From Gammaproteobacteria bacterium (lineage in GTDB: Bacteria; Pseudomonadota; Gammaproteobacteria; Chromatiales; Chromatiaceae), in NCBI GenBank assembly GCA_020445405.1, contig JAGRGQ010000010.1, positions 1-64,000 on the forward strand: a stretch of DNA of 64,000 nt, read 5' to 3'. The notes under the pieces were generated by a model. That model made no database searches, had not been told where the DNA came from, and saw only the letters and a list, made by a program, of their open reading frames with translations. Position 1 is the first letter of the stretch; each line of letters starts with the position of its first letter. The position numbers were made by a program, and so were the translations under genes. Positions 1 through 7,625 of the stretch are shown piece after piece.

Positions 1-434
1 TTAATCTGGCACGGTTTCGGGCGCAACGCCACGATGCCGACCCCTTCGGCCGGCCGAATGTCATGATCGTTCCGGAAGCTCAGTCCTGGCGCAATGATAT
101 ACGCAGCCCGAAGCAGGTTTCCGTGGGCGGAGGAGAGGTCAAGGTTTTGCACGCCAAAACAGTCACGGTGATGCAGGGAGAGCGCTGGGGCGACCTGCTC
201 GTCTGGTACTGGTATCGTGTCGGTGACAGTTATGTCGCCAGCCCGTTTTATGCAAAATTACTGGATGCCTGGGCGCTGCTTACCGGCGGCAGACGGGAAA
301 TCGACCTGATCGCGCTGGCAACGCCCTATGACGGCGATCTGGAGGCGAGCGAAAGCGTTCTGCGATCCTTCGCCGGCAGTATGTCTGCGCATATCAACAC
401 GGTGCTGGACTGGTCAACAAAAGAAGAAGAGTAG
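1..434 (+). CDS. Exosortase-associated EpsI family protein, C-terminal part (5' end outside window)
   Basis: The reading frame is open from the window edge, so the start lies upstream; about 143 residues are visible. EpsI proteins accompany exosortase A (XrtA) and polysaccharide export/PEP-CTERM systems at the inner membrane; in many gammaproteobacteria EpsI is fused to the C-terminus of the exosortase. The recognisable part is VWYWYRVGD followed by a segment ending LIALATPYDGD and a helical tail, typical of the EpsI C-terminal domain. I cannot tell from this fragment whether it is a free EpsI or the end of an XrtA-EpsI fusion. No RBS-linked gene follows; the next gene starts about 260 bases downstream. 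Confidence 0.8.
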   Translation, partial: NLARFRAQRHDADPFGRPNVMIVPEAQSWRNDIRSPKQVSVGGGEVKVLHAKTVTVMQGERWGDLLVWYWYRVGDSYVASPFYAKLLDAWALLTGGRREIDLIALATPYDGDLEASESVLRSFAGSMSAHINTVLDWSTKEEE

Positions 435-696
435 GTGCCGGAAGCCTCCCGCTGCTTCACTGCCGGCGTCTCTACTGAATAACTGCGGTACACGCAGATG
501 CATCGCAACGAAACGCATATTGGGTTAACCTTCCGCAGGCTGTTTTAACATCGCAGCGGCGTTCAGAAGCGTGCTATAGCGAAACCCGAGATTACCGGTA
601 TTTTCGCCGCCATCCGCGATTCTCCAGCAACGCAGGCCAATGCCGAATAATGCAGGCGTTCGCCGCCGGTCGATCAGGGTAATGGGACGTAATAAG

Positions 697-1692
697 ATGA
701 AAGCCATACTATACGAAGAGTTCGGTGGACCGGCAGTGCTGTTTGTCGGCGAAGCCGATCGGCCGGTTCCGCAGCCCGGGCAGGTGTTGATCAGGGTTGC
801 GGCAACGTCCGTCAATCGGCCGGACCTGGTGCAGCGGGAAGGCCGGTATCCCGCCCCCAAGGGTGAGTCCGCCATTCTGGGTCTTGAGGTTTCCGGCCTC
901 GTCGAGGAGGTGGGCGAGGGCGCCGGACCCTGGCAACCAGGAGACCGGGTGATGGCACTGGTGGCAGGAGGCGGCTACGCCGAATACGCGATCGCATACG
1001 CTGGACATGTTATTCCGCTGCCGGACGTGATGACGTTCGAACAGGCCGCCTGTGTTTGCGAGACCTATATTACCGCCTACCTCAATCTGTTTATGATTGG
1101 TGGTTTGAGGGATGGAGACACGGCGCTGCTGCATGGCGGCGGCGGCGGCGTGAATACCGCTGCGCTGCATCTCTGTTCAAACCTGACACCGCAGGCGCGC
1201 ACCATCGTTACCGCATCGCCCGGAAAAATAGAACGGGTGGAAGCGCTGGGTGCCGACCTTGTGATCAATTATCGTGAACAGGATTTTGCCGAAGAGATTC
1301 GCTCCTACACGCAGCAGCGGGGAGTGGATGTAATCCTGGATCACATAGGCGGGCCCTACCTGGCATCGAACCTGAAAGCGCTTGCGGTTGGTGGCCGTTT
1401 GATCTGCATCGGCGTGACCGGTGGGCCGAAGGCTGAAATCAATCTCGCATTGATGATGGTGAAACGTCAGCAGCTGATTGGTTCGGTGCTGCGATCACGG
1501 TCGGTAGAGGAAAAAAGCGATATTATCGCTGCGTTCTCGCAATCGGTTATGCCATTTTTCGCGGACCGAACGATCGTTCCGCTGATTCATCAGGTGTATC
1601 CTCTGGCGGATGCCGCTGAAGCCCACCGGTCAATGCAGACAAGTTCCCATTTTGGCAAACTGGTGCTCAGTGTCGCGCCAAACCTGCGATAA
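697..1692 (+). CDS. Zinc-independent NAD(P)H:quinone oxidoreductase, PIG3/zeta-crystallin type
   Basis: A 331-residue medium-chain dehydrogenase/reductase of the quinone oxidoreductase branch, expected to be cytosolic and to reduce quinones or other enones with NADPH. The N-terminal GroES-like domain runs to about residue 120 (PVPQPGQVLIRVAATSVNRPD is the family signature region), followed by ETYITAYLNL and a Rossmann segment with the glycine-rich HGGGGGVNTAA in place of the usual GASGGVG motif. The zinc ligands of alcohol dehydrogenases are absent. The frame opens further upstream at 640, but the ATG at 697 gives the standard N-terminus MKAILYEEFGG, so that start is preferred. It stands alone between two intergenic regions. 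Confidence 0.85.
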   Translation: MKAILYEEFGGPAVLFVGEADRPVPQPGQVLIRVAATSVNRPDLVQREGRYPAPKGESAILGLEVSGLVEEVGEGAGPWQPGDRVMALVAGGGYAEYAIAYAGHVIPLPDVMTFEQAACVCETYITAYLNLFMIGGLRDGDTALLHGGGGGVNTAALHLCSNLTPQARTIVTASPGKIERVEALGADLVINYREQDFAEEIRSYTQQRGVDVILDHIGGPYLASNLKALAVGGRLICIGVTGGPKAEINLALMMVKRQQLIGSVLRSRSVEEKSDIIAAFSQSVMPFFADRTIVPLIHQVYPLADAAEAHRSMQTSSHFGKLVLSVAPNLR

Positions 1693-1994
1693 TCGGAGCC
1701 GGTAAAATAGCTGCATCGGTTGATAGACCGGTTGTCCATATACTGGTACGCGGGATGGAGCACGCAAAACCGGGCAAGCTCAGCAAGTAAATCTGTCTTC
1801 ATTGTCGCGGCGTTAAATATAATCGTCATGATAAAGAAGCATACTTGGAATATGCGCAGAAATTGCGCTCCTCTGTTGCCAAAAGCGGGTCCGTGACCGC
1901 CGGTGAATCCGGGGGAGATCGTCCAGGAAGCCGGTCCGTTTTATCAGCCAGGAGCAATGGCTGGAGTAAATTCCAATTAAATTAGAGGTGATCT
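1693..1994. other. Intergenic region upstream of phaB
   Basis: About 300 bases without a convincing gene. A 22-codon ORF begins at 1829 but has no clear ribosome binding site. The last bases hold the phaB ribosome binding site (AGAGGTGA, about 1983-1990). Confidence 0.5.
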
Positions 1995-2723
1995 ATGTCG
2001 AGAGTTGCTGTTGTTACCGGGGGAACCCGTGGGATTGGCGAGGGAATATCCATCGCGTTGAAAGAAGCCGGTCTTACCGTTGCAGCCAATTACGCGGGAA
2101 ACGATGAACGTGCAAATGCCTTCTCTGAAGAGCGTGACATCGCGGTATATAAGTGGGACGTCAGTGATGCCGACGCTTGTGCCGCCGGTCTTGCCAAGGT
2201 TGAAGCCGATCTTGGCCCGGTTGCCGTTGTGGTCAATAATGCCGGCATCACCAGAGATGCGATGCTGCACAAACTGACGGTGGAAAAATGGCTTGAGGTA
2301 ATCAACACCAATCTGAATTCCATGTTCTATATGACCCGGCCTGTGATTGACGGCATGCGCGAGCGTGGTTTTGGCCGGATTGTCAATATCTCCTCAATCA
2401 ATGGCCAGAAGGGCCAGATGGGGCAGACCAACTACTCAGCCGCCAAAGCCGGCATTATCGGTTTCTCCAAAGCGTTGGCTCAGGAAACCGCGCGCAAAGG
2501 CATCACCGTGAATACCATTTGTCCAGGCTATATCAATACCGAAATGGTGGCGGCGGTTCCGGAGAAAGTGCTGGAGGGCATCATTGCGACGATTCCCGTC
2601 GGCCGGCTTGGCAAGGCGGAAGAGATTGCCGCCATGGTTCGCTTCCTGGTCAGTGACGAGGCGGCCTTCATCACCGGCGCCGTGATGACTGTCAACGGCG
2701 GTCAGTATATTGCCAATGGATAG
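1995..2723 (+). CDS. phaB: Acetoacetyl-CoA reductase (PhaB)
   Basis: A 242-residue short-chain dehydrogenase that reduces acetoacetyl-CoA to (R)-3-hydroxybutyryl-CoA with NADPH, the second step of polyhydroxybutyrate synthesis. It shows the cofactor motif TGGTRGIG at residues 8-15, NNAG around residue 85, and the catalytic Ser...YSAAK set around residues 135-155. The segments NTNLNSMFYMTRPV, SSINGQKGQMGQTNYSAAKAG (read in parts) and IPVGRLGKAEEIA are characteristic of PhaB rather than FabG, and the length matches the family. An AGAGGTGA ribosome binding site precedes the ATG. The gene is monocistronic: a strong terminator follows and no phaA lies nearby. The synthase gene is 25 kb away. A FabG role cannot be excluded by sequence alone but is less likely. 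Confidence 0.9.
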   Translation: MSRVAVVTGGTRGIGEGISIALKEAGLTVAANYAGNDERANAFSEERDIAVYKWDVSDADACAAGLAKVEADLGPVAVVVNNAGITRDAMLHKLTVEKWLEVINTNLNSMFYMTRPVIDGMRERGFGRIVNISSINGQKGQMGQTNYSAAKAGIIGFSKALAQETARKGITVNTICPGYINTEMVAAVPEKVLEGIIATIPVGRLGKAEEIAAMVRFLVSDEAAFITGAVMTVNGGQYIANG

Positions 2724-2782
2724 GCGCTAAACCGAAGGGGCACCGATCAACCCGCCTTGCTGCAGATCCGAAACCGATCTGA

Positions 2783-2819
2783 CCTTGCCGTTTTATTTTC
2801 TCACGGCAAGGTTTTTTTT
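2783..2819 (+). terminator. Rho-independent terminator of phaB
   Basis: Perfect 8-bp stem CCTTGCCG (2783-2790) / CGGCAAGG (2804-2811) with a 13-base T-rich loop, followed by a run of eight T (2812-2819). Confidence 0.9.
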
Positions 2820-2948
2820 GCTTTCCGGATCCGACGCTGTCTGCGCCCAAAGGGTGGCCGCACGGAAGCCGTTATAAAATCGTTTTTGTCTGGATGGTGA
2901 CCCCGTGACCGGTAGTCGGCTGGAGCGGTTACCGGCGGTTCTAACCGA

Positions 2949-2977
2949 TTGACACGACTTATTAAAATCAATAGTAT
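2949..2977 (+). promoter_or_regulatory. Sigma-70 promoter for mgtE
   Basis: TTGACA (2949-2954), a 17-base spacer, then TAGTAT (2972-2977). It is the only strong match in the 390 bases before mgtE. It would start transcription near 2984 and give a leader of about 230 nucleotides. Confidence 0.65.
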
Positions 2978-2983
2978 TGGTGC

Positions 2984-3214
2984 GCTTTAGAACGCCCCGT
3001 TCGGTTTCTCAAGGAATTCGATCTCCTCAGTTTCCGTGCCGCTGTGATATCGCGAACCGGAGGCATCCGGCAGGCCTGACATCAAAGACTCAAGCCGGCC
3101 CGCCCAGGCTCTCCTTCGAATGCGCTCGAACTTACCTCGACCATACCTCAAGTAAGTTAAAGCCCGTATCCCCTCCAGATCTAAACGGTGCGAGAACACC
3201 TTGGGAGGACAGAG
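2984..3214 (+). promoter_or_regulatory. Long structured 5' leader of mgtE with an RBS-sequestering hairpin
   Basis: The leader contains two visible hairpins. The first pairs AACTTAC (3129-3135) with GTAAGTT (3152-3158). The second pairs CCTCC (3172-3176) with GGAGG (3204-3208), with an inner stem GGTG (3187-3190) / CACC (3197-3200). The right arm of the second hairpin is the Shine-Dalgarno sequence itself, so folding would hide it. I do not recognise the conserved M-box (ykoK) core, so any Mg2+ control would use a different leader. The structure is inferred from base complementarity only. Confidence 0.45.
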
Positions 3215-4621
3215 ATGTATATCGATACCAGTACAAGTCACTCGTCCCACCCTGCCGGGAACACCGGCGCCAAGCTGCGCAAGCTTGCGGAAACCGTTGA
3301 ACGGCTGCATGCGCGTAACGCCAGGCGCTCCCTGGAGAAGATTATCGCCAAGGTGTATCCGGCGGATATTGCCAGCGTGCTCTCGATCATCCCGGAAGAG
3401 CATGTTGCCGCCATTTTTCATGCTATCCCGGAAACGACTTTTGCCGCAGACGTAATCACCCAGGTCAACGACCGGGTACAGCGCCTGATACTGGCCGAGA
3501 CGCCTGACAGCCAGCTTATCACCGTGCTGGAAAAGCTGCCGCCTGACAAGCGCACCCTGCTGATCCGCGATCTCGAGCCGGAACGCGCCGAACTCCTTCT
3601 CTCCGAGCTGGAGAAGGGGAGTCAGAAAGAGGTCGAAGCCCTGCTCAAGCACGCACCCGACACCGCGGGCGGCATAATGACTACGGACTTCTTCGATCTT
3701 ACCGAAGAGACGACGGTGGATGAGGCGATCCGCGCGGTGAGGGAGCATGCCGAAGTCGAGATGGTCTACTACCTGTACGTCACCGGCGCCAACCATAGAT
3801 TGATGGGGGTCATCTCGATCCGGCAGTTGTTGCTTGCCAAGCCGAAGACTCTGCTGCGTGAGGTGATGAACAGCCGTATCATCTCCGTGACCACCGATGC
3901 GGATCGCGAGGTCGTGGCACAACTCGTGGACAAGTACCGCCTGCTTGCGATACCGGTCGTGGACGCATTCGGAAGCCTGGTTGGGATGGTAACCGTTGAC
4001 GATGTGTTCGACGTGCTGGAGAGCGAAACGACCGAGGACATGCTGCGCATGGCCGGCACCGACAAGTCGGAGATCCTCACCCATTCCGCGCTGAGGGTGG
4101 CCTGGATTCGTCTTCCCTGGCTGCTGGCGGCATTTGTCGGGGGGCTGGCGGCAACCGGTATCATTCGAATTTTCGAAGGGGTGCTGGTGCAGGTCATCGC
4201 CCTAGGTGCATTCCTTCCGGTGATTATGGGCATGGCCGGAAACGTGGGTGTGCAGACCGCAACGGTCACCGTTCGTGGACTGGCCACCGGATCGCTCGAT
4301 CTGCGCGATGTCTGGCATGTGCTGCAGAAAGAACTCCGGGTGGGGCTCCTGCTGGGGCTGTTTTACGGTGCCGGCCTTGGGATCTACGGCTGGTTTATGT
4401 TTGGCGAACTGACACTGGCGGGTGTGGTGAGCCTCACCATCTTCGGAAACATGACCGGGGCTGCTTTGCTGGCCGTGGCATTACCGATGCTTTTTCAACG
4501 TCTGGGTACTGACCCGGCTATTGCCACAGGCCCATTCGTGACCACCGCCATCGACGTTTTCGGCGTGCTCAATTACTTTCTGATCGCCTCTGCGCTATTG
4601 GATCTGTCCGGTGCGGTCTGA
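3215..4621 (+). CDS. mgtE: Magnesium transporter MgtE
   Basis: A 468-residue MgtE-family Mg2+ channel of the inner membrane. The cytoplasmic MgtE_N superhelical domain occupies roughly residues 30-130, the paired CBS domains 135-255, and five membrane helices the rest from about residue 285, including the family-typical PVIMGMAGNVGVQTATVTVR-like pore region. The ATG at 3215 is chosen over a GTG at 3188 because GGGAGGA lies at the right distance before it. The 3' end is followed by a small inverted repeat. A second mgtE paralogue lies at 31804-33168 on the other strand, so the cell carries at least two. Closed-state gating by Mg2+ binding at the N/CBS interface is known for the family. Confidence 0.93.
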   Translation: MYIDTSTSHSSHPAGNTGAKLRKLAETVERLHARNARRSLEKIIAKVYPADIASVLSIIPEEHVAAIFHAIPETTFAADVITQVNDRVQRLILAETPDSQLITVLEKLPPDKRTLLIRDLEPERAELLLSELEKGSQKEVEALLKHAPDTAGGIMTTDFFDLTEETTVDEAIRAVREHAEVEMVYYLYVTGANHRLMGVISIRQLLLAKPKTLLREVMNSRIISVTTDADREVVAQLVDKYRLLAIPVVDAFGSLVGMVTVDDVFDVLESETTEDMLRMAGTDKSEILTHSALRVAWIRLPWLLAAFVGGLAATGIIRIFEGVLVQVIALGAFLPVIMGMAGNVGVQTATVTVRGLATGSLDLRDVWHVLQKELRVGLLLGLFYGAGLGIYGWFMFGELTLAGVVSLTIFGNMTGAALLAVALPMLFQRLGTDPAIATGPFVTTAIDVFGVLNYFLIASALLDLSGAV

Positions 4622-4637
4622 CCCGGTTTAACCGGGT
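4621..4637 (+). terminator. Short inverted repeat after mgtE
   Basis: ACCCGGTT (4621-4628) and AACCGGGT (4630-4637) form a perfect inverted repeat directly after the mgtE stop codon. The T tract is short and the loop is tight, so this is a weak terminator candidate. Confidence 0.35.
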
Positions 4638-4673
4638 TTGTACTGAGTTCTGAATTAGTGGTAGCCTGCCGCC

Positions 4674-4835
4674 ATGGACCTGTTCAATCTGGCTTTTTAC
4701 GCTATCGTCTGCGGCATTCTCAGTGCCGCCTCCCCGTTGCTTGGCCGTACATTCTTACGCCTGGGCGTGGGAATGATTGTTGGCATAGCGGCTGCAGGTG
4801 CCCTGCCCACCGTTAAGCACGCATTGGGCTTCTGA
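4674..4835 (+). CDS. Small hydrophobic membrane protein (53 aa)
   Basis: A 53-codon ORF starting MDLFNLAFYAIVCGILS and ending TVKHALGF, with two hydrophobic stretches (about residues 4-20 and 30-46) separated by a short PLLGRTFLR polar turn, i.e. a likely two-helix inner-membrane protein. The sequence has the look of a conserved small protein (balanced start, arginine-bearing loop, defined end), and I believe similar proteins occur in other Proteobacteria, but no function is known to me. It lies about 50 bases after mgtE in the same direction, so it may be co-transcribed. There is no obvious strong ribosome binding site. The same frame stays open for 110 codons after its TGA (see findings). 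Confidence 0.55.
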   Translation: MDLFNLAFYAIVCGILSAASPLLGRTFLRLGVGMIVGIAAAGALPTVKHALGF

Positions 4836-5064
4836 CAAAGCCTCAAAGCTGACGCTGCGCAAGCTGCCAGTCTGCTGTTCCCGCGAGTCCAATGGATCCC
4901 TGCGCCATCTGCCGCGGGTCAGGGGCGCCGCGTAAAGACCGATCCGGGTCTCGAAACAGATGATGCGCGCGTTCGGAGGCAGGCCTCTGAAACCAGCGAA
5001 TCCGTCGAATCTTTGCGCGAACGCGAAGCGCAGTTTCGTAACAGATACCGGCTGCGCTTCCTGG

Positions 5065-6387
5065 CTACGCCCCTCGCGCATCCGTTCTCAGCAGCCGTCC
5101 AATCTCTTCGGCAGCGACCGGCCTGCCAAACAGCGGTCCCTGCGCACGGTTGCAGCCGAGAGATCTGAGCCATGCTGCCTGTTCGGGAGTTTGCACGCCG
5201 CTGGCGGTAACCCGCCGCTCCAGTTTTTGCGCGACTGCCATTGTGGTTTCCACCATCAGGCGGGCGCGGTCGTCCAGGAGTCCGCTGCGCACCAGTGCCG
5301 AGTCCAGCGTAAGGGTATCTATGGGATAAAGGATCAATCCGGCAAGCGAAGCGTGACCGGAGCCAAACCCGAAGAGCGAGAGCCCGATTCCCATCTCCGT
5401 GAACGCAGCGAGGACGCTGGCGGATTTCTCCGGACTTTGCAGGATGCTGGACTCGGACAAACCCAGCAGCAGCGTGTTTGGCGCAACCGGAGATTCGGCC
5501 AGAACTTCCCGCAGGATATTCACAAAACGCTGATTGATAAATCCCGGCGCCGGCAGATAGATAAGCAACTCCGGCGGGTGGTCGATGTCCCCACTCCATT
5601 CACGGTGGCAGGCAACCGCCTGTTTTAGTACGAACGTGCCTACTTTTATAGACAGCCCAAGATCCTCAGCGAGCGCAACCAGTGCACCGGGGGGGATCAT
5701 TCCCAACTCCGGGTGCTGCCAGAAGACCAGTGCCTCTATGCTCTCGACCCGCCGGTTGCCGGTCAATCCGTATTGCGGGCGATACCGGACCGTCAGTTCA
5801 CCGGTTTCGATAGCCAGCAGCAGACGATCCTCAAGTACCGTGTGCTGCACGATATTCTGTGAAATCTGGGGCGAGAAAAATTCAAAGTAGGTGTTGTTCA
5901 GCGTAGCCGTATTGCGGGCTTTGCGGGCGCTGAGGAGCAGAGAGTCGGCGTCGTTTCCATCTGCCGGATAGAGGCTGACACCGCCGGCAAGGCTCATCGC
6001 CCCGAACTCGAGGGCGGCCTGTCTGCGCAGCTCCCGCAACAGGCGGGCGACAACCCTGTTTGCATCTCCAGGGCTTAACAGACCGCCGACTGTGATGATA
6101 AACGTACCGTCTTCGCTGATCCCGCAAAAGTCGCTGTGGCGGATGGTGCGGTATAAGAGTGCCGGGACCACGGTAAGCAGCCGGGAGACCGCACCGGCCA
6201 GGGATTCCCGATCGGCAATAGTGCCAGCGAGCACCTTCAGATCAAGCACCGCGACTATCCGATCGTTGCGCTGCGCCAGGGTAATCCACCTGTTCAACAG
6301 CTCTCGGGTCAGCAGCGTATTGGGCAGGCCGGTAGTTTCGTCGTAAAGCGCCCGATGCCCGGGGCGTGTGTTTCCCGTTTGGTTCAT
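5065..6387 (-). CDS. Degenerate GGDEF-EAL protein, likely a non-enzymatic c-di-GMP effector
   Basis: A 440-residue soluble protein with a GGDEF-like fold (about 15-165) and an EAL domain (about 180-435). The cyclase signature is gone: the GG(D/E)EF position reads ISEDGTF. In the EAL domain the first glutamate (EAL in SIEALVFW) remains, but the other metal and catalytic positions are changed: the Asn of VNLS is Tyr (IYLP), the ELE glutamate is Gly (LGLSES), the DDFG pair is Phe-Gly (FGFGSG), the KxD lysine is Thr (LTLD) and the EGVE glutamate is Ser (SGVQ). Both domains therefore look inactive, and the protein may bind c-di-GMP or partners instead. Its ATG overlaps the stop of the upstream GNAT gene (TAATG), indicating translational coupling. 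Confidence 0.85.
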   Translation of the reverse strand: MNQTGNTRPGHRALYDETTGLPNTLLTRELLNRWITLAQRNDRIVAVLDLKVLAGTIADRESLAGAVSRLLTVVPALLYRTIRHSDFCGISEDGTFIITVGGLLSPGDANRVVARLLRELRRQAALEFGAMSLAGGVSLYPADGNDADSLLLSARKARNTATLNNTYFEFFSPQISQNIVQHTVLEDRLLLAIETGELTVRYRPQYGLTGNRRVESIEALVFWQHPELGMIPPGALVALAEDLGLSIKVGTFVLKQAVACHREWSGDIDHPPELLIYLPAPGFINQRFVNILREVLAESPVAPNTLLLGLSESSILQSPEKSASVLAAFTEMGIGLSLFGFGSGHASLAGLILYPIDTLTLDSALVRSGLLDDRARLMVETTMAVAQKLERRVTASGVQTPEQAAWLRSLGCNRAQGPLFGRPVAAEEIGRLLRTDARGA

Positions 6388-7046
6388 TACCGGAATCCTC
6401 CGCTGTCATCGCGCTTCTCCCGGCGCAGCCTGAGCCTGATTTCGACATAGCTGCCGTCTGCCTGGTAGAAAAATTGAAAATCCATTTTTCGCACCAATGC
6501 CAGCATAGGCAGATTCCGGGTCATGACTTCTGCGCGCAGCGTAGCGATACCGCGGTCCATACAGGCGCCGATCAGTTTTTCCATCAGCATGCGTCCCAGA
6601 CCACGGCCTTTTTGATCGGACCGGATCAGCAGTCCGAATTCGGCTGACGACTCTTCCGGAACAACGGTGGCGCCTACCACACCGAGCATCTCCCGTTCGT
6701 GTGACGCGGTAATTCCCAGCGCGATATAGTTTATATTGAGGTCGTAGTCGATTTTTTGAAAACGCAGCAGCTCGTTGCTGGGCAGCTGTTTGAGATAGGA
6801 GAAGAAGCGAAAGCGTACGTCATCCCGGGCTACCAGATGAAACATTGCCTCGTAGGCGGCTGAGTCGCCCGGGCGGATCGGCCGTAGCAGAACCCGCCGC
6901 CCGGCGGAGGTTTCGATATACTGTTCATCTTCGAGCGGATATCGGAAAGGCAGTGGGCGCAGGAGTTCGCGCCACTCCGCGGGGAGATGCAGCGGCGGGG
7001 GACAACGCAATGCCGAGAGACTGGTCAGCAGGTCGAAATTTCTCAT
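6387..7046 (-). CDS. GNAT family N-acetyltransferase, Pat-like C-terminal domain
   Basis: A 219-residue cytosolic protein whose region from about residue 48 to 195 is a GNAT acetyltransferase fold. The acetyl-CoA pyrophosphate loop is visible as QKGRGLG. The stretch VLLRPIRPGDSAAYEAMF followed by FRFFSYLKQLP resembles the acetyltransferase domain of Pat/YfiQ protein-lysine acetyltransferases, but the large acyl-CoA synthetase-like part of those proteins is missing. The first 45 residues are specific to this protein. It is the first gene of a two-gene unit and overlaps the degenerate GGDEF-EAL gene by one base. Substrate is unknown; a lysine acetyltransferase acting on protein is a reasonable guess. 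Confidence 0.8.
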   Translation of the reverse strand: MRNFDLLTSLSALRCPPPLHLPAEWRELLRPLPFRYPLEDEQYIETSAGRRVLLRPIRPGDSAAYEAMFHLVARDDVRFRFFSYLKQLPSNELLRFQKIDYDLNINYIALGITASHEREMLGVVGATVVPEESSAEFGLLIRSDQKGRGLGRMLMEKLIGACMDRGIATLRAEVMTRNLPMLALVRKMDFQFFYQADGSYVEIRLRLRREKRDDSGGFR

Positions 7047-7547
7047 GGCAGTATCAAGGGGTCAGATGACTTGATAAAGTGCGCTTTTACGCTAGCCTCC
7101 GTGGAAATAACGCGCCGGTCCATCACGGTCCCAATGCACCATGCGCCAAAAAGAGAGCGGACAAGCCGTCGCTTTAATCTCAATGCATCAATCCGGGCGG
7201 TAAATGATGCGTCATCCATGATGATTAAGCTGTCGCAGCATGCAACCGCAACTGATTGAAGTAAACCCGATCCTGCCTCCGAACGTCAAGACTGGAATGT
7301 GGTCTGTGTCCTTGGAAACTATCTGATAATCCCCCGCGAATCGCATTTCGGACGCAACCTTTTGGGGACCGCGCGATTTTGGCGCCTGGCGTTGTTGCGG
7401 CCCGCTGATGTAGCATCGGCTGCACTATGCCCGCCGCCGGCCGCGTCGCGCTATGAACCAGGACCGCCTCGGTCACGGCCGTGGGGGGAGTATCAGACAG
7501 GTTCTGATATAACCGGAAGAGTCAATAATCAAAGAAGGGATCTGTTT
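7047..7547. other. Intergenic region between divergent GNAT and EamA genes
   Basis: About 500 bases with no convincing gene on either strand; the frames that are open have no family features. It should hold the divergent promoters. It also contains a copy of a dispersed repeat at 7441-7484 (listed separately). Confidence 0.5.
7441..7484 (+). repeat. Dispersed intergenic repeat, copy A
   Basis: The 44-base stretch beginning CCGCGTCGCGCTATGAACC and ending CACGGCCGTGG aligns, with two or three one-base gaps, to stretches at 16075-16117 and 46312-46357. All three copies are intergenic. Confidence 0.5.
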
Positions 7548-7625
7548 ATGTCGGATAAATCCCTCCACTTTGTTGTCCCGGTATCTCTGCCGGACAGAGG
7601 GGGCAGAACGAGGATATCGCGCTAA
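7548..7625 (+). CDS. Putative 25-residue leader peptide coupled to the EamA gene
   Basis: MSDKSLHFVVPVSLPDRGG and six more residues. The ATG has a good ribosome binding site (AAGAAGGGA, 7532-7540) seven bases away, and its TAA overlaps the ATG of the following transporter gene (TAATG). The transporter itself has only a weak site, so translation of this small ORF may deliver ribosomes to it. No regulatory codon run is visible. The peptide could be a mere coupling device. Confidence 0.4.
   Translation: MSDKSLHFVVPVSLPDRGGRTRISR

Noticed and set aside
1829-1897. 22-codon ORF upstream of phaB
   Set aside because: No ribosome binding site and no coupling to phaB.
2984-3214. M-box (ykoK) riboswitch before mgtE
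   Set aside because: The conserved M-box core sequences are not visible; only generic hairpins are.
2987-4084. 365-codon minus-strand ORF
   Set aside because: It lies antisense within and before mgtE, has no domain and a His/Arg-rich translation typical of shadow frames in GC-rich DNA.
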